DNA from: Brumicola pallidula DSM 14239 = ACAM 615
GTDB lineage: Bacteria; Pseudomonadota; Gammaproteobacteria; Enterobacterales; Alteromonadaceae
Length of the DNA stretch: 64,000 nt
Direction of reading: 5' to 3'
NCBI RefSeq assembly: GCF_000428905.1
Contig: NZ_KE386814.1
Span: 551,758-615,757 of the forward strand
The translations under genes were made by a program, and so were the position numbers. Shown here in pieces: positions 1-9,185 of the stretch; position 1 is the first letter of the stretch; each line of letters opens with the position of its first letter. The notes below the pieces were generated by a model, which was given only the letters and a program-made list of their open reading frames with translations, searched no databases and had not been told where the DNA came from.

Positions 1-789
1 GCTGAGCATGCCCTTGACCCTATCTATGCTGAAAAGCTGGGTGTAAACATTAACGACTTACTTGTTTCTCAGCCTGACACAGGTGAACAAGCGCTTGAAA
101 TTTGTGACATGCTAGTACGTTCAAATGCCGTTGACGTCGTCGTAATTGACTCAGTAGCCGCGTTAACGCCCAGAGCTGAAATTGAAGGCGATATGGGTGA
201 TTCACACGTTGGACTTCAAGCACGTCTAATGTCGCAAGCTTTACGTAAACTTACCGCCAATATTAAGCGTTCAAACACACTGGTTATTTTCATTAACCAA
301 ATTCGTATGAAAATTGGTGTCATGTTTGGTAACCCAGAAACAACGACCGGTGGTAATGCACTTAAGTTCTACGCCTCAGTCCGTTTAGATATTCGTCGTA
401 TAGGGGCAATTAAAGACGGTGATGAAGTGGTCGGCAACGAAACCCGGGTTAAGGTGGTGAAAAACAAAGTCGCACCGCCGTTTAAACAAGCTGAATTCCA
501 AATTATGTACGGCGCTGGTATTTGTAAACAAGCTGAATTAATTGATTTAGGCGTTAAACAGAAGCTAGTTGAAAAAGCCGGTGCTTGGTATAGCTACAAG
601 GGCGAGCGTATTGGTCAAGGTAAAGCGAACGTGGTTACTTATTTGAAAGAACACGTAGCAATGGCTGATGAAATTGAAGCGCTCATTCGTGCTGAATTGC
701 TTATGCCTAAGACCAAAAAAGCGGACGCAGTAGCAGTAACAGAAGATGACGACGAAGCTTCTGAGTCTGAAGTTGAAGCTGAAGAATAA
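1..789 (+). CDS. recA: Recombinase RecA, 3' part (5' end outside window)
   Basis: RecA forms filaments on single-stranded DNA, catalyses strand exchange and triggers LexA cleavage. The frame is open from base 1 and begins at the AEHALDP segment that carries the catalytic glutamate (E. coli Glu96), so the first ~94 codons, including Walker A, lie outside the window. Visible are the Walker B strand [12 protein letters not shown], the L1 loop region, the L2 segment [20 protein letters not shown], and the C-terminal [13 protein letters not shown] block. The tail is acidic ([15 protein letters not shown]), as in other RecA proteins. No recX follows; the gene is closed by a terminator-like hairpin and the next gene is unrelated. 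Confidence 0.98.
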   Translation, partial: AEHALDPIYAEKLGVNINDLLVSQPDTGEQALEICDMLVRSNAVDVVVIDSVAALTPRAEIEGDMGDSHVGLQARLMSQALRKLTANIKRSNTLVIFINQIRMKIGVMFGNPETTTGGNALKFYASVRLDIRRIGAIKDGDEVVGNETRVKVVKNKVAPPFKQAEFQIMYGAGICKQAELIDLGVKQKLVEKAGAWYSYKGERIGQGKANVVTYLKEHVAMADEIEALIRAELLMPKTKKADAVAVTEDDDEASESEVEAEE

Positions 790-905
790 GATTTATTAGT
801 AACGTATAGTTCGACACTCTCCCGAGCTAATTTGCCACGCCTCTGCTCTTAGACTATTGTGGGGGCGTGACAATTGTTTTAGCGCTGCCTTTTACTGGTA
901 GTTTT

Positions 906-933
906 AATGACTGACTAGTCCAGTCATTTTTTT
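906..933 (+). terminator. Rho-independent terminator after recA
   Basis: Eight-base perfect arms AATGACTG / CAGTCATT around a 7-nt loop are followed directly by a run of T. It lies 117 nt after the recA stop codon and fits a recA terminator. The rest of 790-1161 shows no gene; a long T tract lies near 990. Confidence 0.75.
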
Positions 934-1161
934 ATCTTGCACATTTTTTATCCTGCACATCTTAGTTTCTATCTCACCTGCAATATTCTTTTTTTTTAAT
1001 ACTCACCTTTGAATGGATCATATCGGCAGCATCACCTGCCAACCATAATAATGAGTAGGATCACAATCTTAACTTATTTAATTTAATTTGATATGGGTGG
1101 CTGCATTTGTTGACAGTGATTTGGATAAATACGATGGAGCGGTAATCCAATACTTTACTGA

Positions 1162-1184
1162 TGAGCATACAAGTTGTATGCTCA
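1162..1184. promoter_or_regulatory. 23-bp perfect palindrome upstream of the TonB receptor
   Basis: Arms TGAGCATACAA and TTGTATGCTCA are perfect inverted repeats around a single G. The site ends 162 bp before the receptor start codon. There is no T tract after it, so it is not an ordinary terminator. It could be an operator for a dimeric regulator or a 5'-UTR hairpin. A second small hairpin, GGCG-TCTAA-CGCC, follows near 1224. The function is inferred from position only. Confidence 0.4.
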
Positions 1185-1346
1185 GGAGGCACGTAAGAGC
1201 GACATATTGCACCAGAATTAGTGACGGCGTCTAACGCCATTAAATGTGGGTTTGCCGTCATCCACTCGGTGCGATTATGTCGAATTTCTAAAAAAAAGTC
1301 GTTAAAACGACAAATGTATATTGCATACTTATACAGGGAAATACAC

Positions 1347-4325
1347 ATGTTCACAAAATCAAAATTGACCAAATCTGTTAGCCTAGCGATAGCTGTCGGG
1401 GTAGCCTCAACGGCTATGACCGGCGCAACTGCAGCTTTTGCGCAGGAAGGTGTGAATTCAGAAGAAAGAAATATTGAAAAAATATCGGTTACAGGCTCGC
1501 GCATTCTGCGTCCTGGTGCCGTATCTGCAAGCCCAATTATGTCGATGGACGCTGAAGATATAGAATTTCTTCAAGAGCCAGAGATTGAAAAAATAATTCG
1601 CATACTACCGGGCACAATTCCAGGTGATGGCTCTAACGTTAACAACGGTTCAGCAGGCGCTGCGACAGTTAACCTACGTGGTTTGGGCACTCAAAGAACA
1701 CTTGTGCTGATGAACGGCCGCAGAATGGTGCCGTTTAACTTTAACGGTCAAGTAGATACAGCGACTATCCCTACAGCATTAATTGAACGAGTTGACGTGG
1801 TAACTGGTGGTGCTTCTGCGGTATACGGATCTGATGCCGTTGCTGGCGCAATAAACTTCGTCCTTAAAGAAAACTTCGAAGGCGTTGCCTTTGAATATAA
1901 TAACTCCCGAACGGGTGATAATGACGGTAAGAAAGACAATCTATCCTTTACTTTAGGTTCAAATCTAGCTGAGGACCGCGGTAATATCGCCTTATCCCTA
2001 AGTTGGATGAACCGTAAGCAAATTTTGTTGGGCGATAGACCGTTAGGTTTATTGGGAATTAATACGGGCAATGGCGCCGGTTTCGAGCAGTTTCTTGCTG
2101 GCGAGCCTCCGTTACCACCAGTTGCCGGTTGTGGCGGTCCTAATGTAGTCCAAGCGGGCGGTTCTACCACGTCTATTCCAACGCGATTCGCGATTGTTGG
2201 TGGCGGCGCAGCGTCAGCCGGCCAGTTTAGAGAAGACGGTACGATTGGTTCTGAGTGTAGTCGTTTTAACTTTAACCCGTTTAACTTCTATCAGACTCCT
2301 CAAGAACGATTTAGTGCAACGGTTATTGGCCATTATGATATTAATGACGACCACAGAGCATATGCTACTTTTAGCCATACTAATGTGACGGTAGATACTC
2401 AAGTTGCGCCTTCTGGTACCTTTGGTGCTGCATTTGAATTGCCTCTCGCCAACCCCTTGATCGGTGACCAAGCGCGTCAATTTATGATCGATGCTGGTAA
2501 TACTGCCTTGGCGAACGGATTACTAAGTTCTGATCCAAACGCTCCTTTGACCAACTGGCAAGATATTAACCAGAACGGTGTTGTGGATATCGACGATTAC
2601 CTGAGAGTTCAATTACGTCGTCGTACATTGGAGCTAGGTCCTCGTTCAGAAGCATATGACACCGATCAGTTCCAATTTGTAACGGGCGTTAAAGGCCTAA
2701 TTGCAGGTGATTGGGAATACGATGTGTCTTACCAATATGGTGAGTCAAACCGTGTTACCACTCGTGGTGGTTATACTAATTTGACCAATATTCAAAATGC
2801 CTTAGATACTACCGATGGCGTTACTTGTAAGAACGGTGACTCTTCTTGTGTGCCGATCAACTTGTTTGGCGGCTTTGGTACTATTACTGATGAGCAGGCT
2901 GGTTATGCAACAGCAATTGCCTTGCAGACTCAAAAATACGAGCAGACAGTCGGTCAAATCATCGTAAACGGTCCAGTTGATTTTGTTACAAGCCCATTAG
3001 CCGGTGAAGCGTTGTTAATGAGTTTTGGTTATGAGTATCGTGAAGAAACAGGTAGCTTAAACCCAGATGAGTGTTTGAAATTAGCACCAGCAAGTTGTCA
3101 AGGCGGCGCAGGTGGTAATTTGCTACCAATTGATGGTGGATTCAAAGCTGACGAGTTCTTCTTTGAGGGTATCCTACCTATCATTGCTGATCAGTCGTAT
3201 ACTGAGCAACTCGATTTGGAATTTGGTTATCGTGCTGCTGACTACGATTCTGTAGGTTCAGTTAATACGTGGAAAATTGGACTAGCGTGGCGTCCAGTTG
3301 ACAACCTGTTGTTCCGCATCATGGAACAGTCTGCAACTCGTGCACCTAACGTTGGTGAACTATTTTCGCCAGTGGTAACTGGTCTTGATAATGCTCTAGG
3401 TGACCCATGTTCAGTTGGTAATGCAAATATTGATGCTACATTACGTGACTTATGTATTTCTACTGGCATGTCAGCGGCACAGGTCGGTCAGGTGCAGGAT
3501 GTCATCTCTGGACAGATTAGTATTATCTCAGGAAGTGACCCTGTAAACGTGCCGGGCGCAGAAGATGCTTCTACCTTTACTGCTGGTTTTGTATGGACAG
3601 ATGACTTTTTGAAAAATTGGTCATTCTCTGTTGATTATTACGATATCGACATTAAAGACACAATTGGTACATTCTCAGCTCAAGAAGTGCTAGACAGCTG
3701 TTATATCTCAGGTGATGCGCTTGAGTGTGCTAAAATTCAGCGTATTGGCGGTGACCTAACGATTGCCGGTTCAGGTGTAGAGCTATTTACGACTAACTTA
3801 AAGTATTTTCAGGTTGAAGGTATAGAAGTTGGTATTAATTTTGATGTCGATTTGAATGAAATGGGTGAGTTATCATTCTCAACCAATATCAACAAATATT
3901 TAACTAATGAACGTCAAAGCTCTGATGCTTCTGCCGTAATTGACTGTAACGGTTTTTATGGTTCAGATTGTAGTCCGACGTCCGACATACGTTTCATTCA
4001 ACGTGCTACTTGGTCTATGGATGACTATACAGTGTCAGCTTTATGGCGTTATAGCAGTGCTGTAGATGTTGAAGATGATCAACGTGCTAGTGTATTTGAA
4101 GCTTTCAGAAAGATAGAGAGCTATAGTTATGTTGATTTGTTTGCTAGCTACACGCTAAATGACAACGTTAAGCTAACTGCTGGTATTGATAACTTGTTCG
4201 AGAAAGAGCCACCAGTTGTTGGCGGCGAAGCTGGTGCAACGTTCGCTAACTCGGGTAATACCTTTCCAAGCAGCTACGATGTGCTAGGGCGAATATATAA
4301 GTTTGGTGTTAAAGTTCAATTTTAG
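1347..4325 (+). CDS. TonB-dependent outer-membrane receptor
   Basis: Predicted TonB-dependent transporter of 992 residues. An open frame continues upstream to 1221, but the ATG at 1347 has an AGGGAA ribosome site and starts a clean signal peptide (residues 1-32, cleavage after AFA). ISVTGSRI near residue 50 resembles the start of the mature TonB-box region. The plug domain follows, with typical blocks VNLRGLGTQRTLVLMNGRR and GGASAVYGSDAVAGAINFV, then a long beta-barrel ending in an aromatic residue (VKVQF). Such receptors import siderophores, oligosaccharides or other large solutes; the substrate cannot be read from the sequence. It stands alone with its own terminator and a palindrome upstream. 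Family call is strong, substrate unknown. Confidence 0.93.
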   Translation: MFTKSKLTKSVSLAIAVGVASTAMTGATAAFAQEGVNSEERNIEKISVTGSRILRPGAVSASPIMSMDAEDIEFLQEPEIEKIIRILPGTIPGDGSNVNNGSAGAATVNLRGLGTQRTLVLMNGRRMVPFNFNGQVDTATIPTALIERVDVVTGGASAVYGSDAVAGAINFVLKENFEGVAFEYNNSRTGDNDGKKDNLSFTLGSNLAEDRGNIALSLSWMNRKQILLGDRPLGLLGINTGNGAGFEQFLAGEPPLPPVAGCGGPNVVQAGGSTTSIPTRFAIVGGGAASAGQFREDGTIGSECSRFNFNPFNFYQTPQERFSATVIGHYDINDDHRAYATFSHTNVTVDTQVAPSGTFGAAFELPLANPLIGDQARQFMIDAGNTALANGLLSSDPNAPLTNWQDINQNGVVDIDDYLRVQLRRRTLELGPRSEAYDTDQFQFVTGVKGLIAGDWEYDVSYQYGESNRVTTRGGYTNLTNIQNALDTTDGVTCKNGDSSCVPINLFGGFGTITDEQAGYATAIALQTQKYEQTVGQIIVNGPVDFVTSPLAGEALLMSFGYEYREETGSLNPDECLKLAPASCQGGAGGNLLPIDGGFKADEFFFEGILPIIADQSYTEQLDLEFGYRAADYDSVGSVNTWKIGLAWRPVDNLLFRIMEQSATRAPNVGELFSPVVTGLDNALGDPCSVGNANIDATLRDLCISTGMSAAQVGQVQDVISGQISIISGSDPVNVPGAEDASTFTAGFVWTDDFLKNWSFSVDYYDIDIKDTIGTFSAQEVLDSCYISGDALECAKIQRIGGDLTIAGSGVELFTTNLKYFQVEGIEVGINFDVDLNEMGELSFSTNINKYLTNERQSSDASAVIDCNGFYGSDCSPTSDIRFIQRATWSMDDYTVSALWRYSSAVDVEDDQRASVFEAFRKIESYSYVDLFASYTLNDNVKLTAGIDNLFEKEPPVVGGEAGATFANSGNTFPSSYDVLGRIYKFGVKVQF

Positions 4326-4354
4326 TGTGAATTTTTCACTAATTTAGTAAACCT

Positions 4355-4383
4355 AAAAACGAAGCCTATGGCTTCGTTTTTTT
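4355..4383 (+). terminator. Terminator after the TonB receptor
   Basis: AAACGAAGCC-TAT-GGCTTCGTTT forms a 10-bp stem with a 3-nt loop and runs into a T tract. It lies about 30 nt after the receptor stop codon. Confidence 0.9.
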
Positions 4384-4503
4384 ATGTCCCTATTAACTTA
4401 AGTGTATTTTCATCGTGCCACTATGACTTGAATGAGGTGTTTTTAGAATGATGCCTTATTCAATATAAATGGCAGTTAATAAAACAGCGAATATTATCCA
4501 AGC

Positions 4504-4905
4504 TTGAAATTTAACAATGCCTTAAGAGACCCTAAAGTTTATAGCAATAATATGCACGTACTTTGCATGCTGACTGGCGTAAGTGAAGTGGCAAACCGGA
4601 CTACAGCGAAAATAGCGACAATTAAAGCGTTGATAGAGCAAACTAGCGAATTTATTAGGCAGAACTTACCAAAAATATACAGCTTCGAATTAGTGCAAGT
4701 GATTTTCGAACAACCTTATTGTCGCATTGCTAATTTAGTGGATAAAGGTATTGCCAAGCGGCAAACCGCATCTGTTTATCTTAAACAACTAGCAGAAATT
4801 GGCGTATTGCAAGAGCAACAAGTGGGTAAAGAAAAGCTGTTTGTTCATCCAAAGTTAATGCAACTAATGACGCTAGACAGCAATGATTTTGCTCAATACT
4901 CGTAA
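4504..4905 (+). pseudogene. Fic family protein, C-terminal remnant
   Basis: The frame (TTG start, 133 codons) matches only the C-terminal part of SoFic-type Fic proteins: the helical stretch with LCMLTGVSEVA and the winged-helix block FEQPYCRIANLVDKGIAKRQ, TASVYLKQLAEIGVL. The catalytic Fic core with its HPFxxGNGR motif, which AMPylates target proteins with ATP, is absent here and in the 178 bp upstream. No convincing ribosome site precedes the TTG. The simplest reading is a decayed fic gene. A stand-alone DNA-binding relic that is still expressed cannot be excluded. Confidence 0.75.
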
Positions 4906-5152
4906 ATTTTATGGCCATAGACTTATCGCAATAAATCTAGCTTATACCCTTAACTTTTCCGCCTTCGGGCAATAGTTGAATTATGCCAAACCCAACGTGG
5001 ACCTGACCTTTGCTATCGTCATACTTTTGACAATTATTCTATAGAATACATAATTGTCGCGGTTTCACTGTGCATAATTGTAGCCATGGTTCAAATTGTC
5101 TTGCTGGTTCAGCAACTGCAAATAAGCTGGGATATAGTTTTATTCACTAGGC

Positions 5153-5419
5153 TTATCGTAACTGGCTATCTTTACTTCCTCTGCGATTAATTCCTGCTTG
5201 ATTAGTTTTTTCCTTTTCCGCATCACTTTGACATTGAATACACAGTTGCACGCCCGGTATAGCTGCTCTGCGTGGCTGTGATATTGGTTCGTCGCACTGC
5301 TCACAATACTTTGCGCTTTCGCCCTTCGGCATTTTACTCTTAGCTAAGGCTAAAGCGTCATTAACACTTGCGTCAATCTGATCTTGTACTGCTCCATCTT
5401 TTGCCCAACCGCCTGCCAT
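5153..5419 (-). CDS. DksA/TraR-type C4 zinc-finger protein (YbiI-like)
   Basis: An 88-residue protein very close in length and pattern to E. coli YbiI: N-terminal MAGGWAKDGAVQDQI, a CEQC...CIQC zinc finger (Cys39, 42, 60, 63) and the diagnostic C-terminus NRRGSKDSQLR. The frame extends to 5509, but the ATG at 5419 has a strong GGAGG ribosome site and matches the family N-terminus. The family resembles the zinc domain of DksA, an RNA polymerase secondary-channel factor, but lacks the long coiled coil; its cellular role is not established. Single gene. Confidence 0.9.
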   Translation of the reverse strand: MAGGWAKDGAVQDQIDASVNDALALAKSKMPKGESAKYCEQCDEPISQPRRAAIPGVQLCIQCQSDAEKEKTNQAGINRRGSKDSQLR

Positions 5420-6038
5420 GTTAACCTCCGGTGAATTGCTGATGTATATAAAACGTAGTGGCGCGGTGTTTCTTTTTTTACCGTTGTTTGCTGGCCTCAC
5501 GGTTAGCATTAGCGCTTCTGATTATTATAGTAATGTCAGTAGTAGCAAGTTAAATGCCAAGGTGTTCTTACGACGCAAACATGAAGAATTTGTTGTATAC
5601 AGCGCCTTAACGCTAGCATTAACGACACGGTTGGCCAATAACGTGCTAGGATTATTTATGTTAACTTATGGCTTAACACGATTAAGCACTAGCCAAGTGC
5701 GTAATGTTTTCGTTTTATCACGTAATTATTTCACGGTTGTTTTTCGTAATAGCTGATGCTTGCCTTCGCAAACGCCTTTGTGCAACGTTCATCACAAGTA
5801 AAATATGTGGAAAATTAAACGATTATGAGAATCTTTACCTTTTTTGGCACACCGTAATACACTTGATTATATTAAGAAAATACCCTACCTCTGTAATTTT
5901 GACCCTTGCTATTTTAAACAACCCACATAAAACGTAAATTACTAAATGAATATAGATTTACATTGTGGTTTGATTCATGCGTGCACTAATAATCACTAAT
6001 TGCCATTGCGCGTAAAATTTAACAAAGGTGAATAATAT
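5420..6038. other. Intergenic, no supported gene
   Basis: About 620 bp. Plus-strand frames at 5418-5756 and 5704-5937 are open, but the first overlaps the reverse of the YbiI ribosome site and neither has a convincing ribosome site or recognisable protein. The last ~150 bp are AT-rich and should hold the promoter of the downstream flavoprotein gene; no clear -35/-10 pair was assigned. Confidence 0.5.
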
Positions 6039-7451
6039 ATGAAAGTTGATACTGTCATTATAGGAGCAGGAACTGCTGGTCGGTCGGCCTTGAGTGAAGT
6101 ACGTCGCTATACCGATGATTTCTTACTAATAAATGATGGCCACTGGGGCACCACGTGCGCCGCGGTGGGCTGTATGCCCTCAAAAGCCCTAATAGAGGCT
6201 GCAAATGCATTTCACTCGCGCACCACCTTCGGCGAATTTGGTATTGAGGGGGCCGTTCATTTACGCGCCAATATTCCTGCGGTATTAAAAAGGGTTCGAA
6301 AGATGCGTGACGATTTTATTGAAGGCTTAGAAAAAACTCCTGAAGAGTTAGGTAGACAAGCAATATCAGGTCGTGCGCAGTTGCTTGGCCCCAATCTATT
6401 AACCGTTAATGGAGAGACAATTGAGGCGCGTGTCATCATTCTTGCACCAGGCAGCAGTCCGGTGGTACCCGAGCCATGGCATCGTTTTGGCAGCAGGATA
6501 TTAACCACCGACAATATATTTGAACAAGAAGATTTACCTCGCCGCATTGCAGTTATTGGCATGGGAGCGGTGGGCGTAGAAATGGCGCAGGCACTCGCCC
6601 GCCTTGGGATTGAGGTGGCTGGGTTTAATACAAGTTTCAACCTAGCCGGTATAGATGACGGTGAAGTATTAAAAAGCTTTCACGAGCTGATTGGAGCTGA
6701 AGTTTCACTCTACCTTGGCGCTGAAGCAGAGTTAGAAGAAGCCGATGGCGCAATATGCATAAAAGGTGCAGGCGGAAGTTTCAAGGCCGACGCTGTTTTA
6801 GCCGCAGTGGGACGAAAGCCAAATATAAACAATTTAGGCTTAGATAAGCTGGGCGTAAAACTTAACGACAAAGGCATGCCTGATGTTGATCCACATACAT
6901 TACGTATTGACAATCTGTCAGTATTTTTAGCTGGCGATGCTAACGGTCACCGGTCGCTTCTTCACGAAGCAGCCGATGAAGGTTTTATTGCTGGACGAAT
7001 GGCGGCGCCTAGCGATAGTACCTCGAGTCTATGCCGACGTACTGAATTGTCTATGGTGTTTTGCTCGCCGCAGGTTGCGCGTGTTGGGCCGCCCTTATCA
7101 AAACTTGATAAAGCTCAAATAGTTTCAGGCAGCGCTGATTTCTCAAAGCAAGCTAGAGCTCGCATGGCGCAAACCGCCGCTGGCGTGCTGCGAATTCACG
7201 CTGAACGTAAAACTGGTCGCTTGCTGGCAGCTGAGATGTGCATCCCTAGCGGTGAGCACCTCGCGCATCAATTAGCGTTGGCCATTGAAGCAAATATGAC
7301 CGTGGCTGACATGCTGGAAGCGCCGTTTTATCACCCTGTTTTAGAAGAGGGACTGCGCGGCGCCCTGCGTAAAATTGCAAAAAGCATCGACAGCACAGGA
7401 GGACCAGATATGTCAGAATGCAAGCCTACCGGTTACGACGCATTAGATTGA
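6039..7451 (+). CDS. Dihydrolipoamide dehydrogenase-like flavoprotein
   Basis: A 470-residue class I pyridine nucleotide-disulfide oxidoreductase. An N-terminal FAD-binding VIIGAGTAG is followed by the redox-active pair Cys40-Cys45 (TTCAAVGCMPSK), the NAD-binding GMGAVGVEMA near residue 174, the second FAD block FLAGDANGHRSLLHEA near 298, and the C-terminal HPVLEE that supplies the catalytic His-Glu of the partner subunit. The enzyme would oxidise a dithiol such as dihydrolipoamide with NAD+. It is not next to 2-oxoacid dehydrogenase E1/E2 genes, and the cysteine motif differs from the classic GGTCLNVGCIPSK, so it is probably a paralogue with another partner. Monocistronic, facing the next gene. 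Confidence 0.85.
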   Translation: MKVDTVIIGAGTAGRSALSEVRRYTDDFLLINDGHWGTTCAAVGCMPSKALIEAANAFHSRTTFGEFGIEGAVHLRANIPAVLKRVRKMRDDFIEGLEKTPEELGRQAISGRAQLLGPNLLTVNGETIEARVIILAPGSSPVVPEPWHRFGSRILTTDNIFEQEDLPRRIAVIGMGAVGVEMAQALARLGIEVAGFNTSFNLAGIDDGEVLKSFHELIGAEVSLYLGAEAELEEADGAICIKGAGGSFKADAVLAAVGRKPNINNLGLDKLGVKLNDKGMPDVDPHTLRIDNLSVFLAGDANGHRSLLHEAADEGFIAGRMAAPSDSTSSLCRRTELSMVFCSPQVARVGPPLSKLDKAQIVSGSADFSKQARARMAQTAAGVLRIHAERKTGRLLAAEMCIPSGEHLAHQLALAIEANMTVADMLEAPFYHPVLEEGLRGALRKIAKSIDSTGGPDMSECKPTGYDALD

Positions 7452-7461
7452 GAAATCAGGC

Positions 7462-8028
7462 TTATTTTTTTTTGCATGTATATACAAAAGCGGGTGGTAA
7501 ATTATTCGCTGTGAATTGTATAGAAATTGAACTAAAGATCTTAATTAGCAATTTCCTTGCATTTAAGGAGTACTGAAACTGAATATATTTTCCTTCTGGT
7601 TTCAATGCAATTTCAGCGGACTTCAGTATACGCATGGTTAATTTTCGATCGAAATTTGTCAATGGTAAAGAGGAAATAATGACATCGGCAAATTTTTTAC
7701 CGTCAGCCTTTAAGTATTTTCTCACATCTGCTGCACTGTCATTAATCACTTGAATTCTTTCATCATTTTCAAATTCCTTTTGCAGCTTGACATAAAAAGG
7801 ACTGTGTAATTCAAAAATATATAAACTCGCATTTGGATTCATTTCTTCAATTATCCGACGCGTAAAAACACCCGTACCAGGACCAAATTCGACTATAACA
7901 TCTGAATTTTTGAAGTTTACATTTTCCAACATTTTTTTTGCCAAAGATTGAGAACTTGGTCGAATAGCTCCAACTGTTCTGCGTTCTTTAAAAAATTCTT
8001 TTAGAAAATTGTTTTTCTTCTTATCCAA
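7462..8028 (-). CDS. PmtA-like SAM-dependent methyltransferase
   Basis: A 188-residue class I methyltransferase. The N-terminal segment FLKEFFKERRTVGAIRPSS is characteristic of the phospholipid N-methyltransferase-like group (COG3963). Motif I is VEFGPGTGVFT (residues 46-56). The middle carries ISSLPLTNF at the expected substrate/SAM loop, and the C-terminus has NLPPAFVYTCKKK. Members methylate phosphatidylethanolamine or related substrates; many are uncharacterised. The gene converges on the flavoprotein gene, 10 bp apart. The coding sequence is AT-rich and full of lysine codons compared with the genes on its left, a hint of separate origin. Confidence 0.75.
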   Translation of the reverse strand: MDKKKNNFLKEFFKERRTVGAIRPSSQSLAKKMLENVNFKNSDVIVEFGPGTGVFTRRIIEEMNPNASLYIFELHSPFYVKLQKEFENDERIQVINDSAADVRKYLKADGKKFADVIISSLPLTNFDRKLTMRILKSAEIALKPEGKYIQFQYSLNARKLLIKIFSSISIQFTANNLPPAFVYTCKKK

Positions 8029-8093
8029 GGGGTCTACTTATTTAAAGTAAGTGAGTTAGTTTTAACGAATACGTCTACTTCTCCGTTCATTTT

Positions 8094-8282
8094 TTATCCG
8101 ATTTCATTAAGAAATACGACGTTGTTCGCAAGTTGCAGTTCTTTCACTAAACTAAGCAAACGAGGCTTTTGATCACCGTCGCTAGGCACTGCAATAAAAC
8201 GTTCACAATCTGCCCCCGGGTGCAGCACAACCGTATTATCCACATCGTAATTTAGTCGGCGTGCAATATTTTGGCTATTCAG
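8094..8282 (-). pseudogene. Glycosyltransferase fragment (GT4-like C-terminal part)
   Basis: Reading the minus strand from 8282 gives 62 codons before a stop: a NSQNIARRLNYD block, then VVLHPGADCERF and a tail LLSLVKELQLANNVVFLNEIG. This matches the linker and start of the second Rossmann domain of GT4-type glycosyltransferases (the SENVARRL...VVHPPVDTERF...VVFLGEV pattern). No start codon and no N-terminal domain are present, and the frame ends before the donor-site E-x7-E. The 5' end of the relic abuts the repeat at 8283-8329. Confidence 0.6.
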
Positions 8283-8329
8283 GAGTATAGGACAAATTAA
8301 CGCTATGCACTACCCATCGTTACAGCTGT
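8283..8329. repeat. 47-bp dispersed repeat, copy A
   Basis: It shares 39 of 47 positions with 62656-62702 (core GACAAATTAAC-N-CTAT-N-CACTACCC). Short arms TAACG (8298-8302) and CGTTA (8318-8322) can pair, and the other copy has TAACA/TGTTA, a compensatory change. It lies exactly at the broken 5' edge of the glycosyltransferase relic. Confidence 0.6.
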
Positions 8330-8864
8330 CTTTCAGGTTAGATTGAAACTTGCTTAAGGGAGTTAGATGTGATTTTCGTGAAAATGGCGGCCGTTAATTT
8401 CTTATGTTGGTAGTCCTTTGGAACAGAAACCTTGAGAGTCGTTTGCAACCGCTCCTACCATGAAATAGTCTAATTCTTAGCAAAGATGTAGGATGCTCTG
8501 AAACGATGACATTTGATAAAAAAGCAAAGTTCGTTGGAATGACGTTGCTATCAAATTAACTGCATGGGAATAAAGACACAACTCTTGTTTTTTAAAAAAT
8601 ACCATCATCTTAAAGCGCGCCAAGATTTTCAGCTTTGTAAGACTTTTGCTTGGGTATTATGGTCTAACTGAGCCCATTCTTTTGCTATATTTATTTGCAT
8701 ATTCGCTGATGCTATTTCCTTAATAGCGATATTTGCATGCCGCTTATTTTTTATACTTCAAAGATCAACACACCCTAGTACACCCCTACAGCGATCCCGA
8801 TTTGCCTGTATACCGTTATCAAGCTAGGCAAGAGCAAGTAATAAGTAATAAAGTAACAAACTGA
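8330..8864. other. Non-coding or decayed stretch
   Basis: No intact gene was seen. A plus-strand segment of about 45 codons ending at a TGA at 8862-8864 reads as plausible protein (VHPYSDPDLPVYRYQARQ), which may be the tail of another decayed gene; I do not recognise it. Otherwise nothing could be assigned. Confidence 0.4.
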
Positions 8865-9173
8865 TTATTCTTTAAAATCAATTTTATGATGGACATTCGA
8901 CCAAGACTCGGGAAACTTGCCTTGTAAAACATAAGAAAAAGCAATGAGTTCAGCAATAACATGGTACAGGTTTTCGGGTATTTCTTGACCCAAATCCATC
9001 CTAGCTAACAGATCGCTTAAATAGGGATCTTCATGGATCATCACCCCATTTTCCTTTGCCAGCTCGATGATCTCATCAGCTAAGCTTCCAAAGCCCTTGG
9101 CTATGACTGTTGGAGAATTGTTTTCGGCGGTGTTGTATTTTAGGCCAATCGCTTTTTTAGTATCGTCTTTCAT
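8865..9173 (-). CDS. FlhB C-terminal domain-like protein (EscU/YscU/HrcU family, FhlB)
   Basis: A 102-residue stand-alone version of the cytoplasmic domain of FlhB, the flagellar type III export switch protein. It keeps the domain signature AIGLKYNTAENNSPTVIAKG, with SPT at the place of the NPTH autocleavage site (so self-cleavage is not expected), the helix LADEIIELAKENGV, and the terminal DLGQEIPENLYHVIAELIAF block. It lacks the membrane part. It starts 12 nt after the FliK-like gene on the same strand, forming a two-gene unit, as is common for FhlB proteins. It may assist or substitute for FlhB during hook-to-filament switching; that role is inferred. Confidence 0.85.
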   Translation of the reverse strand: MKDDTKKAIGLKYNTAENNSPTVIAKGFGSLADEIIELAKENGVMIHEDPYLSDLLARMDLGQEIPENLYHVIAELIAFSYVLQGKFPESWSNVHHKIDFKE

Positions 9174-9185
9174 ATCAGATTATCA

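Noticed and set aside
1221-1346. 42-codon N-terminal extension of the TonB receptor
   Set aside because: The internal ATG at 1347 has a ribosome site and begins a canonical signal peptide; the extension would bury it.
5418-5756. Plus-strand ORF with a signal-peptide-like start (MYIKRSGAVFLFLPLFAG)
   Set aside because: It overlaps the reversed ribosome site and start of the YbiI-like gene, has no ribosome site of its own and no recognisable domain.
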